Notes: generated by a model from the letters alone, not told the origin. Positions 47,418-58,680 are shown, numbered from the stretch's first letter. The stretch: DNA of 64,000 nucleotides from Rattus norvegicus (GCF_036323735.1 NC_086022.1:73331702-73395701); one strand, 5' to 3'. Program-made: numbers and translations.

Positions 47418-48491
47418 TTAGTTTCTTGCTTCTTCTAGGGTATAGCTTGCCTCCTTATGTTGGGCTTTACCATTTATTATCCTTTGTAGTGCTGGATTTG
47501 TAGAAAGATATTGTGTAAATTTGGTTTTGTCATGGAATATCTTGGTTTCTCCATCAATGTTAATTGAGAGTTTTGCTGGATACAGTAACCTGGGCTGGCA
47601 TTTGTGTTCTCTTAGGGTCTGTATGACATCAGTCCAGGATCTTCTGGCCTTCATAGTTTCTGGCGAGAAGTCTGGTGTGATTCTGATAGGTCTGCCTTTA
47701 TATGTTACTTGACCTTTTACCCTTACTGCTTTTAATATTCTTTCTTTATTTTGTGCGTTTGGTGTTTTGACAATTATGTGACGGGCGGTGTTTCTTTTCT
47801 GGTCCAATCTATTTGGAGTTCTGTAGGCTTCTTGTATGTCTATGGGTATCTCTTTTTTTAGGTAAGGGAAGTTTTCTTCTATGATTTTGTTGAAGATATT
47901 TACTGGTCCTTTGAGCTGGGAGTCTTCACTCTCTTCTATACCTATTATCCTTAGGTTTGATCTTCTCATTGAGTCCTGGATTTCCTGTATGTTTTGGACC
48001 AGTAGCTTTTTCCGCTTTACATTATCTTTGACAGTTGAGTCAATGATTTCTATGGAATCTTCTGCTCCTGAGATTCTCTCTTCCATCTCTTGAATTCTGT
48101 TGGTGAGGCTTGTATCTACAGCTCCTTGTCTCTTCTTTTGGTTTTCTATATCCAGGGTTGTTTCCATGTGTTCTTTCTTGATTGCTTCTATTTCCATTTT
48201 TAATTCCTTCAACTGTTTGATTGTGTTTTCCTGGAATTCTTTCAGGGATTTTTGCGATTCCTCTCTGTAGGCTTTTACTTGTTTATTAATGTTTTCCTGT
48301 GCTTCCCTAAGTGTGTTCATGTCTTTCTTGAAGTCCTCCAGCATCATGATCAAATATGATTTTGTAACTAGATCTTGCTTTTCTGGTGTGTTTGGATATT
48401 CCATGTTTGTTTTGGTGGGAGAATTGGGCTCCGATGATGGCATGTAGTCTTGGTTTCTGTTGCTTGGGTTCCTGCGCTTGCCTCTCGCCAT
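47418..48491 (-). CDS. LINE-1 ORF1p, RNA-binding chaperone (copy B)
   Basis: 357 residues, start MARGKRRNPSNRNQDY, the same length and layout as copy A ORF1p: basic N-terminus, charged helical region, RRM-like domain from NLRIIGIEE, C-terminal domain with KARRSW. It differs from copy A at several scattered sites, for example VTKSYL for VSKSYL, REKG to RVKG, and YVST to YLST. ORF2 starts 59 bases downstream. With ORF2p it would form the LINE-1 ribonucleoprotein. Confidence 0.95.
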   Translation of the reverse strand: MARGKRRNPSNRNQDYMPSSEPNSPTKTNMEYPNTPEKQDLVTKSYLIMMLEDFKKDMNTLREAQENINKQVKAYREESQKSLKEFQENTIKQLKELKMEIEAIKKEHMETTLDIENQKKRQGAVDTSLTNRIQEMEERISGAEDSIEIIDSTVKDNVKRKKLLVQNIQEIQDSMRRSNLRIIGIEESEDSQLKGPVNIFNKIIEENFPYLKKEIPIDIQEAYRTPNRLDQKRNTARHIIVKTPNAQNKERILKAVRVKGQVTYKGRPIRITPDFSPETMKARRSWTDVIQTLREHKCQPRLLYPAKLSINIDGETKIFHDKTKFTQYLSTNPALQRIINGKAQHKEASYTLEEARN

Positions 48492-49625
48492 CAGATTATC
48501 TCTAGTGTTACTTTGTTCTGCTATTTCTGACAGTGGCTAGACTGTCCTATAAGCCTGTGTGTCAGGAGTGCTGTAGACCTGTTTTCCTCTCTTTCAGTCA
48601 GTTATGGGGACAGAGTGTTCTGCTTTCGGGCGTGTAGTTTTTCCTCTCTACAGGTCTTCAGCTGTTCCTGTGGGCCTGTGTCTTGAGTTCACCAGGCAGC
48701 TTTCTTGCAGCAGAAAATTTGGTCTTACCTGTGGTCCCGAGGCTCAGGTTCGCTCGTGGGGTGCTGCCCACGGGCTCTCTGCAGCGGCAGCAACCAGGAA
48801 GACCTGTGCCGCCCCTTCCGGGAACTTCAGTGCACTAGGGTTCCAGATGGTCTTTGGCTTTTTCCTCTGGCGTCCGAGATGTGTGTGCAGGGAGCAGTCA
48901 CTTCTGGTTTCCCAGGCTTGTCTGCCTCTCTGAAGGTTTAGCTCTCCCTCCCACGGGATTTGGGTGCAGAGAACTGTTTATCGGGTCTGTTTCTTTCAGG
49001 TTCCGGAGGTGTCTCAGGCACAGGGGTCCTGCCGCTCCTGGGCCCTTCCCCACGGGAGCCCAGAGGCCTTATACAGTTTCCTCTTGGGCCAGGGATGTGG
49101 GCAGGGGTGAGCAGACTTGGTGGTCTCTTCCGCTCTGCAGCCTCAGGAGTGCCCACCTGACCAGGCGGTTGGGTCTCTCTCTCACCGGGTCTGGGAGCAG
49201 AGAGCTGCTGCAGGCCGGGATCCGCGGGTGTGGGACTTCCGGTAAACACAGAAGGTGCCCGGTCCTAGAGAAATTCTGCTTTCCTGTGTCCCAAGCTCAC
49301 CAGGCAGCTTTCTTGCAGCAGAAAATTTGGTCTTACCTGTGGTCCCGAGGCTCAGGTTCGCTCGTTGGGTGCTCCCCACGGGCTCTCTGCAGTGGCAGCA
49401 ACCAGGAAGACCTGTGCCGCCCCTTCCGGGAGCTTCAGTGCACCAGGGTTCCAGATGGTCCTTGGCTTTTTCCTCTGGCGTCCGAGATGTGTGTGCAGGG
49501 AGCAGTCACTTCTGGTTTCCCAGGCTTGTCTGCCTCTCTGAAGGTTTAGCTCTCCCTCCCACGGGATTTGGGTGCAGAGAACTGTTTATCCAGTCTGTTT
49601 CTTTCAGGTTCCGGCGGTGTCTCAG
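48492..49625 (-). promoter_or_regulatory. LINE-1 copy B 5'UTR, internal promoter region
   Basis: GC-rich and tandemly repeated. For example, tgggtgcagagaactgttta occurs at about 48961 and 49569, a period near 608 bp. The 5' end starts about 160 bases further into a monomer than copy A does. A promoter here would fire in the Tpk1 sense direction. Long open frames on the + strand (for example 48854-49549) are antisense by-products of the GC-rich repeat. Confidence 0.75.
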
Positions 49626-52213
49626 AAAGCCTTTGTTTTTGATAGCTGAGTAATATTCCATTGTGTAGATGTACCACATTTTCTGTATCCATTCCTCTGT
49701 TGAAGGGCATCTGGGTTCTTTCCAGCTTCTGGCTATTATAAATAAGGCTGCAATGAACATAGTGGAGCACGTGTCTTTTTTATATGTTGGGGCATCTTTT
49801 GGGTATATGCCCAAGAGAGGTATAGCTGGATCCTCATGCAGTTCAATGTCCAATTTTCTGAGGATCCTCCAGACTGATTTCCAGAATGGTTGTACCAGTT
49901 TGCAACCCCACCAACAATGGAGGAATGTTCCTCTTTCTCCGCATCCTCTCCAGCATCTGCTGTCCCCTGAGTTTTTGATCTTAGCCATTTTCACTGGTGT
50001 GAGGTGAAATCTCAGGATTGTTTTGATTTGCATTTCCCTTATGACTAAAGATGTTGAACATTTCTTTAGGTGTTTCTCAGCCATTCGGCATTCCTCAGCT
50101 GTGAATTCTTTGTTTAGCTCTGAACCCCATTTTTTAATAGGGTTATTTGTTTCCCTGCGGTCTAACTTCTTGAGTTCTTTGTATATTTTGGATATAAGGC
50201 CTCTATCTGTTGTAGGATTGGTAAAGACCTTTTCACAATCTGTTGGTTGCCGTTTTGTCCTAACCACAGTGTCCTTTGCCTTACAGAAGCTTTGCAGTTT
50301 TATGAGAATTTGTCGATTCTTGATCTTAGAGCGTAAGCCATTAGTGTTTTGTTCAGGAAATTTTTTCCAGTGCCCATGTGTTCCAGATGCTTCCCTAGTT
50401 TTTCTTCTATTAGTTTGAGTGTGTCTGGTTTGATGTGGAGGTCCTTGATCCACTTGGACTTAAGCTTTGTACAGGGTGATAAGCATGGATCGATCTGCAT
50501 TCTTCTACATGTTGCCCTCCAGTTGAACCAGCACCATTTGCTGAAAATGCTATCTTTTTTCCATTGGATGGTTTTGGCTCCTTTGTCAAAAATCAAGTGA
50601 CCATAGGTATGTGGGTTCATTTCTGGGTCTTCAATTCTATTCCATTGGTCTATCTGTCTGTCTCTGTACCAATACCATGCAGTTTTTATCACTATTGCTC
50701 TGTAATACTGGCAAAATGGCCATTTTTACTATATTAATCCTGCCAATCCATGAGCATGGGAGATCTTTCCATCTTCTGAGGTCTTCTTCAATTTCCTTCT
50801 TCAGTGTCTTGAAGTTCTTATTGTACAGATCTTTTACTTGCTTGGTTAAAGTCACACCGAGGTACTTTATATTATTTGGGTCTATTATGAAGGGTGTCGT
50901 TTCCCTAATTTCTTTCTCGGCTTGTTTCTCTTTTGTATAGAGGAAGGCAACTGATTTATTTGAGTTAATTTTATACCCAGCCACTTTGCTGAAGTTGTTT
51001 ATCAGCTTTAGTAGTTCTCTGGTGGAACTTTTGCGATCACTTAAATATACTATCATATCATCTGCAAATAGTGATATTTTGACTTCTTCTTTTCCGATCT
51101 GTATCCCCTTGACCTCCTTTTGTTGTCTGATTGCTCTGGCTAGAACTTCAAGAACTATATTGAATGAGTAGGGAGAGAGTGGGCAGCCTTGTCTAGTCCC
51201 TGATTTTAGTGGGATTGCTTCAAGTTTCTCTCCATTTAGTTTAATGTTAGCAACTGGTTTGCTGTATATGGCTTTTGCTATGTTCAGGTATGGGCCTTGA
51301 ATTCCTATTCTTTCCAGGACTTTTATCATGAAGGGGTGTTGAATTTTGTCAAATGCTTTCTCAGCGTCTAATGAAATGATCATGTGGTTTTGTTCTTTCA
51401 GTTTGTTTATATAATGGATCACGTTGATGGTTTTCCGTATATTAAACCATCCCTGCATGCCTGGGATGAAGCCTACTTGATCATGGTGGATGATTGTTTT
51501 GATGTGCTCTTGGATTCGGTTTGCCAGAATTTTGTTGAGTATTTTTGCGTCGATATTCATAAGGGAAATTGGTCTGAAGTTCTCTTTCTTTGTTGTGTCT
51601 TTGTGTGGTTTAGGTATAAGAGTAATTGTGGCTTCGTAGAAGGTATTCGGTAGTGATCCATCTCTTTCAATTTTGTGGAATAGTTTGGATAATATTGGTA
51701 TGAGGTCTTCTATGACGGTTTGATAGAATTCTGCACTAAACCCGTCTGGACCTGGGCTCTTTTTGGTTGGGAGACCTTTAATGACTGCTTCTATTTCCTT
51801 AGGAGTTATGGGGTTGTTTAACTGGTTTATCTGTTCCTGATTTAACTTCGGTACCTGGTATCTGTCTAGGAAATTGTCCATTTCCTGAAGATTTTCAAGT
51901 TTTGTTGAATATAGGTTTTTATAGTAAGATCTGATGATTTTTTGAATTTCCTCTGAATCTGTTGTTATGTCTCCCTTTTCATTTCTGATTTTGTTAATTT
52001 GGACGCACTCTCTGTGTCCTCTCGTTAGTCTGGGTAAGGGTTTATCTATCTTGTTGATTTTCTCAAAGAACCAACTTTTGGTTCTGTTGATTCTTTCTAT
52101 GGTCCTTTTTGTTTCTACTTGGTTGATTTCAGCTCTGAGTTTGATTATTTCCTGCCTTCTACTCCTCCTGGGTGTGTTTGCTTCTTTTTGTTCTAGAGCT
52201 TTTAGGTGTGCTG
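49626..52213 (-). pseudogene. LINE-1 copy C ORF2 remnant, truncated and broken
   Basis: The endonuclease domain is missing. The reverse transcriptase part is open (50637-51881, with FADDMIVYL and an RKSS in place of PKSS). About 173 bp present in copy B (44728-44900) are missing at about 50710, which shifts the frame. A further 4-bp loss near 50307 shifts it again. Copy B then interrupts the C-terminus. No working protein is possible. Confidence 0.9.
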
Positions 52214-52225
52214 TATTGTCTTCTT
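49626..52225 (-). mobile_element. LINE-1 copy C, 5' half: truncated ORF2
   Basis: Minus strand, continuing copy C past the nested copy B. It covers ORF2 from about residue 319 (52213) to the insertion site. It is 5' truncated, ending where intact copies read on into SSLTAHLKA. The right target duplication ctgtattgtcttctt at 52211-52225 matches 41918-41932 at 14 of 15 bases. Confidence 0.95.
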
Positions 52226-52970
52226 AATGAATAACTACAGTCATTCACTACTGTGTACCTCCATCATCCCTATCTTTTATATAGTTTTTGATTGTCAAGA
52301 ATTTGAGGCAGGTTTGCACACTAGTGAAAAAGCCTGGCTATCATAGTAAGGTCTAATTGGTATTTATTTAAAAAAGCTAAATATTGTAGAAAACTTCTGA
52401 AACGCAAGGAGTATACCATTATACATATTTATAAAACCCTATTTATAAAGACATTTCAGTAGAGTTTACAATGAGACAATATAGATACATTAACTGGGAA
52501 TTTGTTAAGTAAAATATTAATATAACCCATTCATTAAGAATAAAATATTAGTTAAAATGTATTATAACTAATGAGGGTATAAATAGCAATAGTCATTAGA
52601 TATGCCTTGGTAAACTATAATCATATTAAATACATATGTAACATGTATGTTTAGGGTACTGATTAATGCATATCTGATGGTAACAGAATTTACCAATACA
52701 GTTTTCATTCATCATTTTAAAAGGTTTATTATATATTTTCTATTTTGATAAATTATATTATTTTACATCATATAAATTATAAAAATATAAAATAGGTTTG
52801 TATGACTATTAATCTTGAATATATCAAACATGTATTATGTATTAAATTTCCACAACAAAAACTATGAAAAGAAACAAACGAGGTTTTCAGCCCATCCCCC
52901 ACCTCCCATGACAGTCAGACAGAGCAATGGCATGAGCAAAAGCTGGAATATAAAAGGGGGTGTGCTTTAC
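52226..52970 (-). other. Intron sequence between LINE-1 nest and Tpk1 exon
   Basis: Very AT-rich, with no recognised repeat. It ends at the donor gtaaag of the Tpk1 exon. Confidence 0.55.
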
Positions 52971-53043
52971 CTTCTTGGTGTAGTACTCTTTGACTTCAGG
53001 CCTAATAGAATCAAAGTCCCCATTGATGAATTCAGGCAAAAAG
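52971..53043 (-). CDS. Tpk1: Tpk1 coding exon, residues about 62-86, carrying the DFDS motif
   Basis: On the minus strand the acceptor ctgtttctttcag is followed by 73 bases and the donor AAG|gtaaagc. The first base completes a serine codon begun in the previous exon. The rest reads FLPEFINGDFDSIRPEV, then KEYYTKK, and ends on a whole codon, so the next exon (6738-6833) starts in phase 0. GDFDS is the signature of the thiamin pyrophosphokinase catalytic domain. Its two aspartates (residues 71 and 73 in human numbering, from memory) bind metal and nucleotide. The joined exons give YYTKK-GCDLISTPD, the order known in mouse TPK1. The exon carrying residues before 62 was not found up to 64000 and probably lies beyond the window. 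Confidence 0.95.
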
Positions 53044-53530
53044 CTGAAAGAAACAGTTCCATGTGAGCCAGCTAGACTGATCCATTCATTTATGAACTTT
53101 AAAACTACAGCTATGAAGGCCAGAGAGAAAAGTAAGATATTCAAAACACAAGGAAACTGGCACTATTTTCATAATAAATGGGGTGTCCTGTCATACTCCT
53201 GGTTTCAGCAGAATGGACTGAGGTCAACAACCAATAGGAACAAGGTCAACTCAAACCAGCAAGTTTTATTGTTTAAAACAAATAGATACTGATGAAGGCA
53301 GCTGGTTAAAGAAATTAAGTAACACAAACACCTTTCTCTCCTCCTCTTCTCACGATGTTTAGATCTTAGCATCCGCATTTTACTCTCAGACAAGCTGGGG
53401 ACACTCGACTTATCTGAAGAGAATAAACACATGGCCAAGTCATTCAGACCCACTTTCCAAACACTTCATGATACATTCCTAGAAATACAAGGCTTCTAGG
53501 GAGGAGTAAGATACTCATAGGAAGCCCAAG
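53044..53530 (-). other. Tpk1: Tpk1 intron upstream of the 73-bp exon, acceptor side
   Basis: It starts with the pyrimidine-rich acceptor tract ctgtttctttcag on the minus strand. The rest was searched for the exon coding the residues before 62 without success. The text near 53332-53360 has a donor-like gtgttt but does not encode TPK1. Confidence 0.6.
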
Positions 53531-53537
53531 TCTTTTG

Positions 53538-53640
53538 GTTCAGTAGATGGCTTAGTAGTTAAACATGTGTGTCATCATGCCTGAGGGTCTGATTTCCATC
53601 CCCACAACATGTATGGGAGAACTGCCATGGTATGTTTGTC
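53538..53640 (+). repeat. Diverged B2/B3-type SINE head
   Basis: ttcagtagatggcttagtag, gcctgagggtctgatttcca, tccccacaacatgtatggga resemble the tRNA-like half of B3. It is followed by an AATC repeat. Confidence 0.55.
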
Positions 53641-53647
53641 CTTTCTT

Positions 53648-53702
53648 AAAATCAATCAATCAATTAATCAATCAATCAATTCAACCAGTCAGTCAATCAA
53701 TG
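53648..53702. repeat. (AATC)n microsatellite, impure
   Basis: Tandem aatc units with an aaccagtcagtc interruption. Confidence 0.9.
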
Positions 53703-54640
53703 TATTTTATAAAAGAACTCTAGGTTTTATACTAGAAGATATAGAATGTTGATACTGAATGTTACTTTAGTTCATTTTCTGTTATTTTTTCAATTCATTT
53801 TTAAAAATCCCATTTAACTTTGTCTTCGTAAGTCATCATTTATTTTGCATAAAGCACCTATATGACTTAGTAGAATTTCCCTGCCCCACTTAACTCCCTG
53901 AATTGTGGAGGAATAAATGACCCTGGACTTTTTTAGTGCTTTAACAGAATAAACATAGATGTTTCTCACAGGTAAGGAATGCATACTAAAGGAAATGCAT
54001 ATTTTTAGTTCCTACAGATACATTCTGCTTTTCACATAACAGAGGAAATTTATCAGTTTCTTCTTGTTTAGTTGGTTGTCTGATTCACTGGTTTACCTCT
54101 CTTCTTACTGCATGTGGCATGAGAGGGAGCCCCAGAATTGGGAGATTAGTCCAGGCTACAATACAAAGACTTCACTAGTATTCTGGCTCTGAAGAGATTT
54201 TATTCAAAACTCAAAGGGTTAAGGGGAGAATTTTCAAGGAGACCTTTGCCAGCAATGGACACAGCTACCATCCTTCACTTAATGGGAAGAGAAAATGAAA
54301 CTCTATTTTCTTTTACTTATGGGCATGCAAATACCAGCAGTAGGCAATGGACCTGGCTCTCAGCAGATGTGCCAGGGTTTAAAACAAGAGCACCTTTATA
54401 GTAAGAATTATGATTCAGAATGCCTCATGTGTGCATTCCAGATAAAATTAGTAAAGATGTATATGAGAAAATAAGCCAACCTCATCTCTTGTAATATTTT
54501 GTATCTCCTAACTCAACTAGAAACATTATTCCTTCGGTCAAGCCTAATCTGACTGAGACGGTTTTGGCTAATTTACCCTTAAGTCACACAACTTCCTCTG
54601 ACTACAAAGAGGAAAGTGAATGACAAGGATGTGGTCCACA
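53703..54640. other. Intron sequence, nothing recognised
   Basis: AT-rich to mixed sequence with no exon or repeat that I can support. Confidence 0.5.
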
Positions 54641-54744
54641 GAGTGCCCTGCCTGGTGGGACATGCCTGGGTGCTTGAGGCAGGAACACTGAGGCCACAAC
54701 AGGGGTACTCCTACTTATAGAAGGAGCAGCTGTCACAGAGCCAA

Positions 54745-54835
54745 CAGCAGTGGGCATGGCTCAATGGGAGGATGCTTACCCAGCATGCTGGAGACCCTGG
54801 GTTCAATTCTCGAATCAGTAAACAAATTCAAAACA
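54745..54835 (+). repeat. Old ID-type SINE, with a possible B1-like piece before it
   Basis: gcatggctcaatgggaggat, gcttacccagcatgctggag, accctgggttcaattctcga keep the order and B-box of an ID element with many changes. The 54645-54720 text (cctggtgggacatgcctggg, cttgaggcaggaacactgag) weakly resembles B1. Confidence 0.6.
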
Positions 54836-56485
54836 ATAACCTGCACTGCATACAGTGCATGAGGATCACTAATTTCTGTGTTTTATTCATCCATGAACTA
54901 TGCACTGCATGACTGGACACAAAACACTCAGGTTGATTCAAGAAGAGGTAGAATTAGAAAGGAGACAGACATGGTGGACTGGTCTTGTTCTAATGGCTTC
55001 CTATAAAGTTCCTTTCTCAAACGTTCTCACTCGTTCCATCTGTCATGACATTTCTTTTGCTTTTTTTTCTAGTTAAATAAATTCATACACTTTCAGAGAA
55101 TCTTTAAAAATCCTTTCACTGGACAATATTCTGCCATATGTAAATTATATGGGACATAAAGAATATTTCACTAATTTTCCTATTATCTCTGTAGAGCTGA
55201 GATCAGACCAAGAGAATGTCCAACTCACCTCACTGTACAGAACAGGCATTCCAGCTAAAGGCTCTCATTTGTACCATCTGGTTCAAGCACTCTTCCTAAT
55301 GAGACTCACTTTGTATTACTCTCCAAATTGTAGTCCCTTAGATAGCTAGAAATAAATTGACAATTTCCAAATAGCATATTGATTTTGATAATAAATAAAA
55401 ATGAAAAATAAAAGCTGATGCACCCAAGCAGCTGAGCATCTGTCCCATAGGATAGATCACCTTCAAAAGAGAATTAGATTTCCTTTTATATTTCACAAAG
55501 AATAATGTTAGAAAGCAACCTCCTAAATTCAATTATATTTTATATAAAATATTAATAGAAAAACAAAATTACATACATAAATTATAACCAACTTTAGTTA
55601 CCTTTTAATATAATCCCCTTCGTGTAACATATACAACACATTTCTATTAAATCAATATGATTATTTCTATGAAGACTCATGTCAAAAGTAACCTGGCATT
55701 CCTGCTACAATTCTTCGTGCCTGTTACCATGGCACCTGGGCATTCTGAAGGCATTTCTAGGGATGACACTTCACAGATGTAGAGGAATTATGTCATGATA
55801 TAGATGACAGCTTATATAAGAAGAATATCTTTAGACTGACAGAAGGGCAGAGATTTGTGTAGCCCCTGACCCTATCTGCCTACTTTAGACATGGATCTAA
55901 ACAACATGCTTGGTATTTCCAGTCTATACAGATGACTTATTAGTATTAAAAGATGGCCAAATTTTCCCACGACTGGCTCAGTGGAACTAAGAGGACTCCT
56001 TTGATATTGACATTTTAACTTATCACATATCACTTATGAGTGACAAAGAACAGTCCAAAAAGGAATGAGAATATTAATTGAGAATATTAATGGGCTAATG
56101 GCCTGGCACATGCAGTCACCAAGGCTATATTTGGAAACATAACATGATATGAAAAAATCTGATTTTTCAAAACTCCTTTCCTGGTAACTATGAAGGAAAT
56201 TTTTCCTCCACAAAGTCTTCCCTGCATTCTGCATCCAAGGAAAATGCTACTACTGTGTTAACACTCACTTTGCATTTTCATAGACAACCATTCTCTCTGA
56301 CTTTCAGCTTCTTCAAAGGATAAGTCATTGATTGGTGCAGGAGCGCCTGACTAACCTTGGTGTCCAGCAAAACAGCATGTACATAGATGCTGACAGTGAC
56401 ACAGTAAGATGAAGATGGGAAGAGGAAAGCACTGGGGGAAGGGAACATAAGAAAGGAACGGATGAAAGAGAAAAGAGGAAGCAGG
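54836..56485. other. Intron sequence, nothing recognised
   Basis: No supported repeat. The 55915-56035 stretch reads like a short piece of protein in one frame, but I could not place it in any family. Confidence 0.45.
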
Positions 56486-56489
56486 AGAA

Positions 56490-56662
56490 ACTGCTCATGG
56501 AGGTGCACACCTTTAATCCCAGCACTCAGGAGGCAGAAGTAGGCAAATCTCTGAAGTCAAGGCTAACTTGATCTAAGAAGAGAGTTCTACGACAGCCAGG
56601 TCTGTTACACAGAGAAAGCATGTCTCAGAGGAAAAAAGAAACAAACAAACAAACAAAAACGC
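56490..56662 (+). repeat. B1 SINE
   Basis: ctcatggaggtgcacacctt, taatcccagcactcaggagg, agagttctacgacagccagg, tacacagagaaagcatgtct, then an A-rich caaacaaacaaac tail. All B1 blocks are in order and moderately diverged. Confidence 0.92.
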
Positions 56663-56989
56663 AAAAAAGAGAAAGGAATAGGACAAAGTAAGAAAAATAA
56701 GCTAAACTCCTTTCTTCAGCCTCTGAGCTGGGAGTTAGAGCTCACTCTACCTGGGTGTATATGTGGCCATCTTACTTAACAGCAGTGTTGCTTAACACAG
56801 TTTTGCAATGTGGGCTATTCCACTGGGAAGAGGCCACGTGGGTAAGGTTCCTCAGGGCATAGGGATATGGGTTTATGGGTTTATGGTAGATATCTCATGT
56901 TGGGCTCATGGCCTAAAGGTTAAAAAGGTATGAAGTTCCCATTTGGCCTTTAGTATCCACTTTTCCCACCTAACAGATCAGGACAGTCA

Positions 56990-57530
56990 ATTTATCTCAA
57001 GGGAAATGATCCACCTTCTGCAGCTGATTCCTAGCAGAGTAGGAAACATCGGGAGCCTTAGGTTTTGCTGACTGTAGTATGGTCAGGAACAAAAGCAGCG
57101 GAGGCAGGGCACTTGGCAGAGAGGAGGAAGTGGCTCCTCGCAGAGGTTGAGGCCTAGTCTGATACTTGGAGACACGGAGAGCTTCAGTGCTGGAGACAGG
57201 TGTGGATGGCAACAGCAGTGCTGATATCCGGGACCTCAGGGGCTTTAAGGGCCTGTGACCTGTGCTCTCATGGTCTTCAGTGGTTTCCTCTTGGGCAAAT
57301 GTGGCAGGGCTTCTCTATCTCAGACAGGATATTGGATGACTTAGCACTGGGTTTCCCCGGCAGATGGGGAGCTGCACTGTCCTTTCCTGGGGAGAACATC
57401 CTGAGCATGGCCTGTCCTGCCTGCTTTCAGTCAACACAACGTTCAGGAAGCTAGGTTCTCAGCTGCTTGTCCTTGTGCTGCCCATTGTCCACCCCTGCCT
57501 TCCGAATCTCTGCTCTCACAGGTAGGGGCA
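56990..57530. other. GC-richer intron segment, not recognised
   Basis: Noticeably richer in G and C than its surroundings. It has open stretches on both strands (56997-57212 minus, 57200-57454 plus) but no family likeness, no Tpk1 match and no clear splice-site pair. Confidence 0.35.
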
Positions 57531-58080
57531 GAGAAGATTCTTTTTAATTGCATAGGAAATTCTTAAATCTACACCTCATGCTAAGCTACGAACCAACAAT
57601 TATTTTTCTTAGAGTGAGAGGGTCGATATTTTGGGTTCTGTCACAACTACCTACATCTCCCAAAGTAGTATGAATCTGGCTAGAAAACAGGAAAACAGTG
57701 AGCGTGGCAGTGTTCCTGAGAAACTATTAGAGACAGCTGGCCTGTCAGCTAGCTTGCCAACCCTTGTTCAAGTCAGTAAAACAAGACTGAATAGGCTGGA
57801 TGGGATTGAAATCATAATGCAACACATATGTTTTCTAACACGTGACTTTCCTCCTTTCTCAAAGTAATCACCTGCAGTCAGTCCTCCCCAGGATGGTGTA
57901 TGCCTACCAAAGAACACATTACTTGGAGATGTTAGAATGTCCATTTATATACCTCATAAAATACATGATGATTAATGTCAGGCACTTCTTTAAGGCAAGT
58001 CAGGAATTTAAATTTCCTATGTTTAGTTATATATATGGAATGTTTGTGTACATGTATATGTGTATACACCTATATGGGAG
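57531..58080. other. Intron sequence, nothing recognised
   Basis: Mixed composition leading into the GT repeat. The open frames at 57631-57867 and 57842-58237 are not recognised. Confidence 0.45.
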
Positions 58081-58081
58081 A

Positions 58082-58082
<1 letters not shown>

Positions 58083-58139
<57 letters not shown>

Positions 58140-58157
58140 ATGTATGTATGTATGTAT
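58083..58157. repeat. Compound (GT)n(ATGT)n microsatellite
   Basis: About 19 GT units (to 58122), then about nine tatg units to 58157. The Cys/Val- and Met/Tyr-rich frames over it are repeat products. Confidence 0.97.
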
Positions 58158-58374
58158 CCTGCTCAATTAATAAGCATATGGAGACCAGAGGTAAATATCA
58201 GCTGTCTTTCTCTATTACTGCACATGAAACATTTTAAAGACAGTTCCTCTCAGGGAACCTGGAGCTCATAGTTAGGACAATAAGCTGAGTGATCGCTGAA
58301 TGCACTCCCCGAGTGCAGGGATCTTTCCATTTCCATTCCCTGAGAGCAAACAATGGTTATGGTACATATTGACA

Positions 58375-58475
58375 GGCCTGGCATTCTACATGGGTGCTGG
58401 GAATAACATGTATGTCCTCATGCATATACAGCAAGCACCTTACCAATAGAGACATGCTTCTTTCCCCTGCAGGGT
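58375..58475 (-). repeat. Diverged B3/B4-type SINE head, minus strand
   Basis: tctacatgggtgctgggaat, a damaged middle, and agcaagcaccttaccaatag follow the complement of the tRNA-like head of B2/B3/B4 elements. Confidence 0.5.
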
Positions 58476-58571
58476 ATAAATTATTCATAAAGTATATTTA
58501 ATAGTAAACATATAAGTAAATATTTTATACTGTGGACACAATATGAACTTTGAAAAGAAGATGCTTTTCTC

Positions 58572-58680
58572 CAGACATTTTTTTTGAAGCAAGGTGTCTA
58601 TCCATAGCCTGAGCCGAGCTTGAACTTCGTTTCCTACCTCAGGCTCCTCACTGATGGAAATACATCCAACACTCAGTCTA
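58572..58680 (-). repeat. Possible old B1-type SINE, minus strand
   Basis: tttttttgaagcaaggtgtc, tagcctgagccgagcttgaa, ctacctcaggctcctcactg weakly follow the complement of a proto-B1. Confidence 0.35.

Larger units (their letters stand above)
42760..49640 (-). mobile_element. Full-length young rat LINE-1 (copy B) nested in copy C
   Basis: Body about 42775-49625, minus strand, sense to Tpk1. From 5' to 3': GC-rich 5'UTR (48492-49625), ORF1 (47418-48491), 59-bp spacer, ORF2 (43531-47358), 3'UTR (42823-43530) and a roughly 50-base T-rich run (A tail complement) with single G interruptions. The 15-base flanks aaagccgttgttttt (42760-42774) and aaagcctttgttttt (49626-49640) differ at one base and are the target duplication. 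The site is T-rich, as the LINE-1 endonuclease prefers. Both proteins are full length. Confidence 0.97.

Noticed and set aside
48854..49653. 231-residue and 132-residue + strand frames antisense to the copy B 5'UTR
   Set aside because: Same cause: complement of the GC-rich 5'UTR. No splice context or family likeness, and the frame shifts between repeat units.
53332..53453. Possible upstream Tpk1 exon (minus) with a Lys/Arg/Glu-rich end
   Set aside because: The translation does not match the expected residues before 62 of TPK1, and the acceptor side is not convincing.
58084..58237. Cys/Val- and Met/Tyr-repeat protein
   Set aside because: Translation of the GT and ATGT microsatellite.
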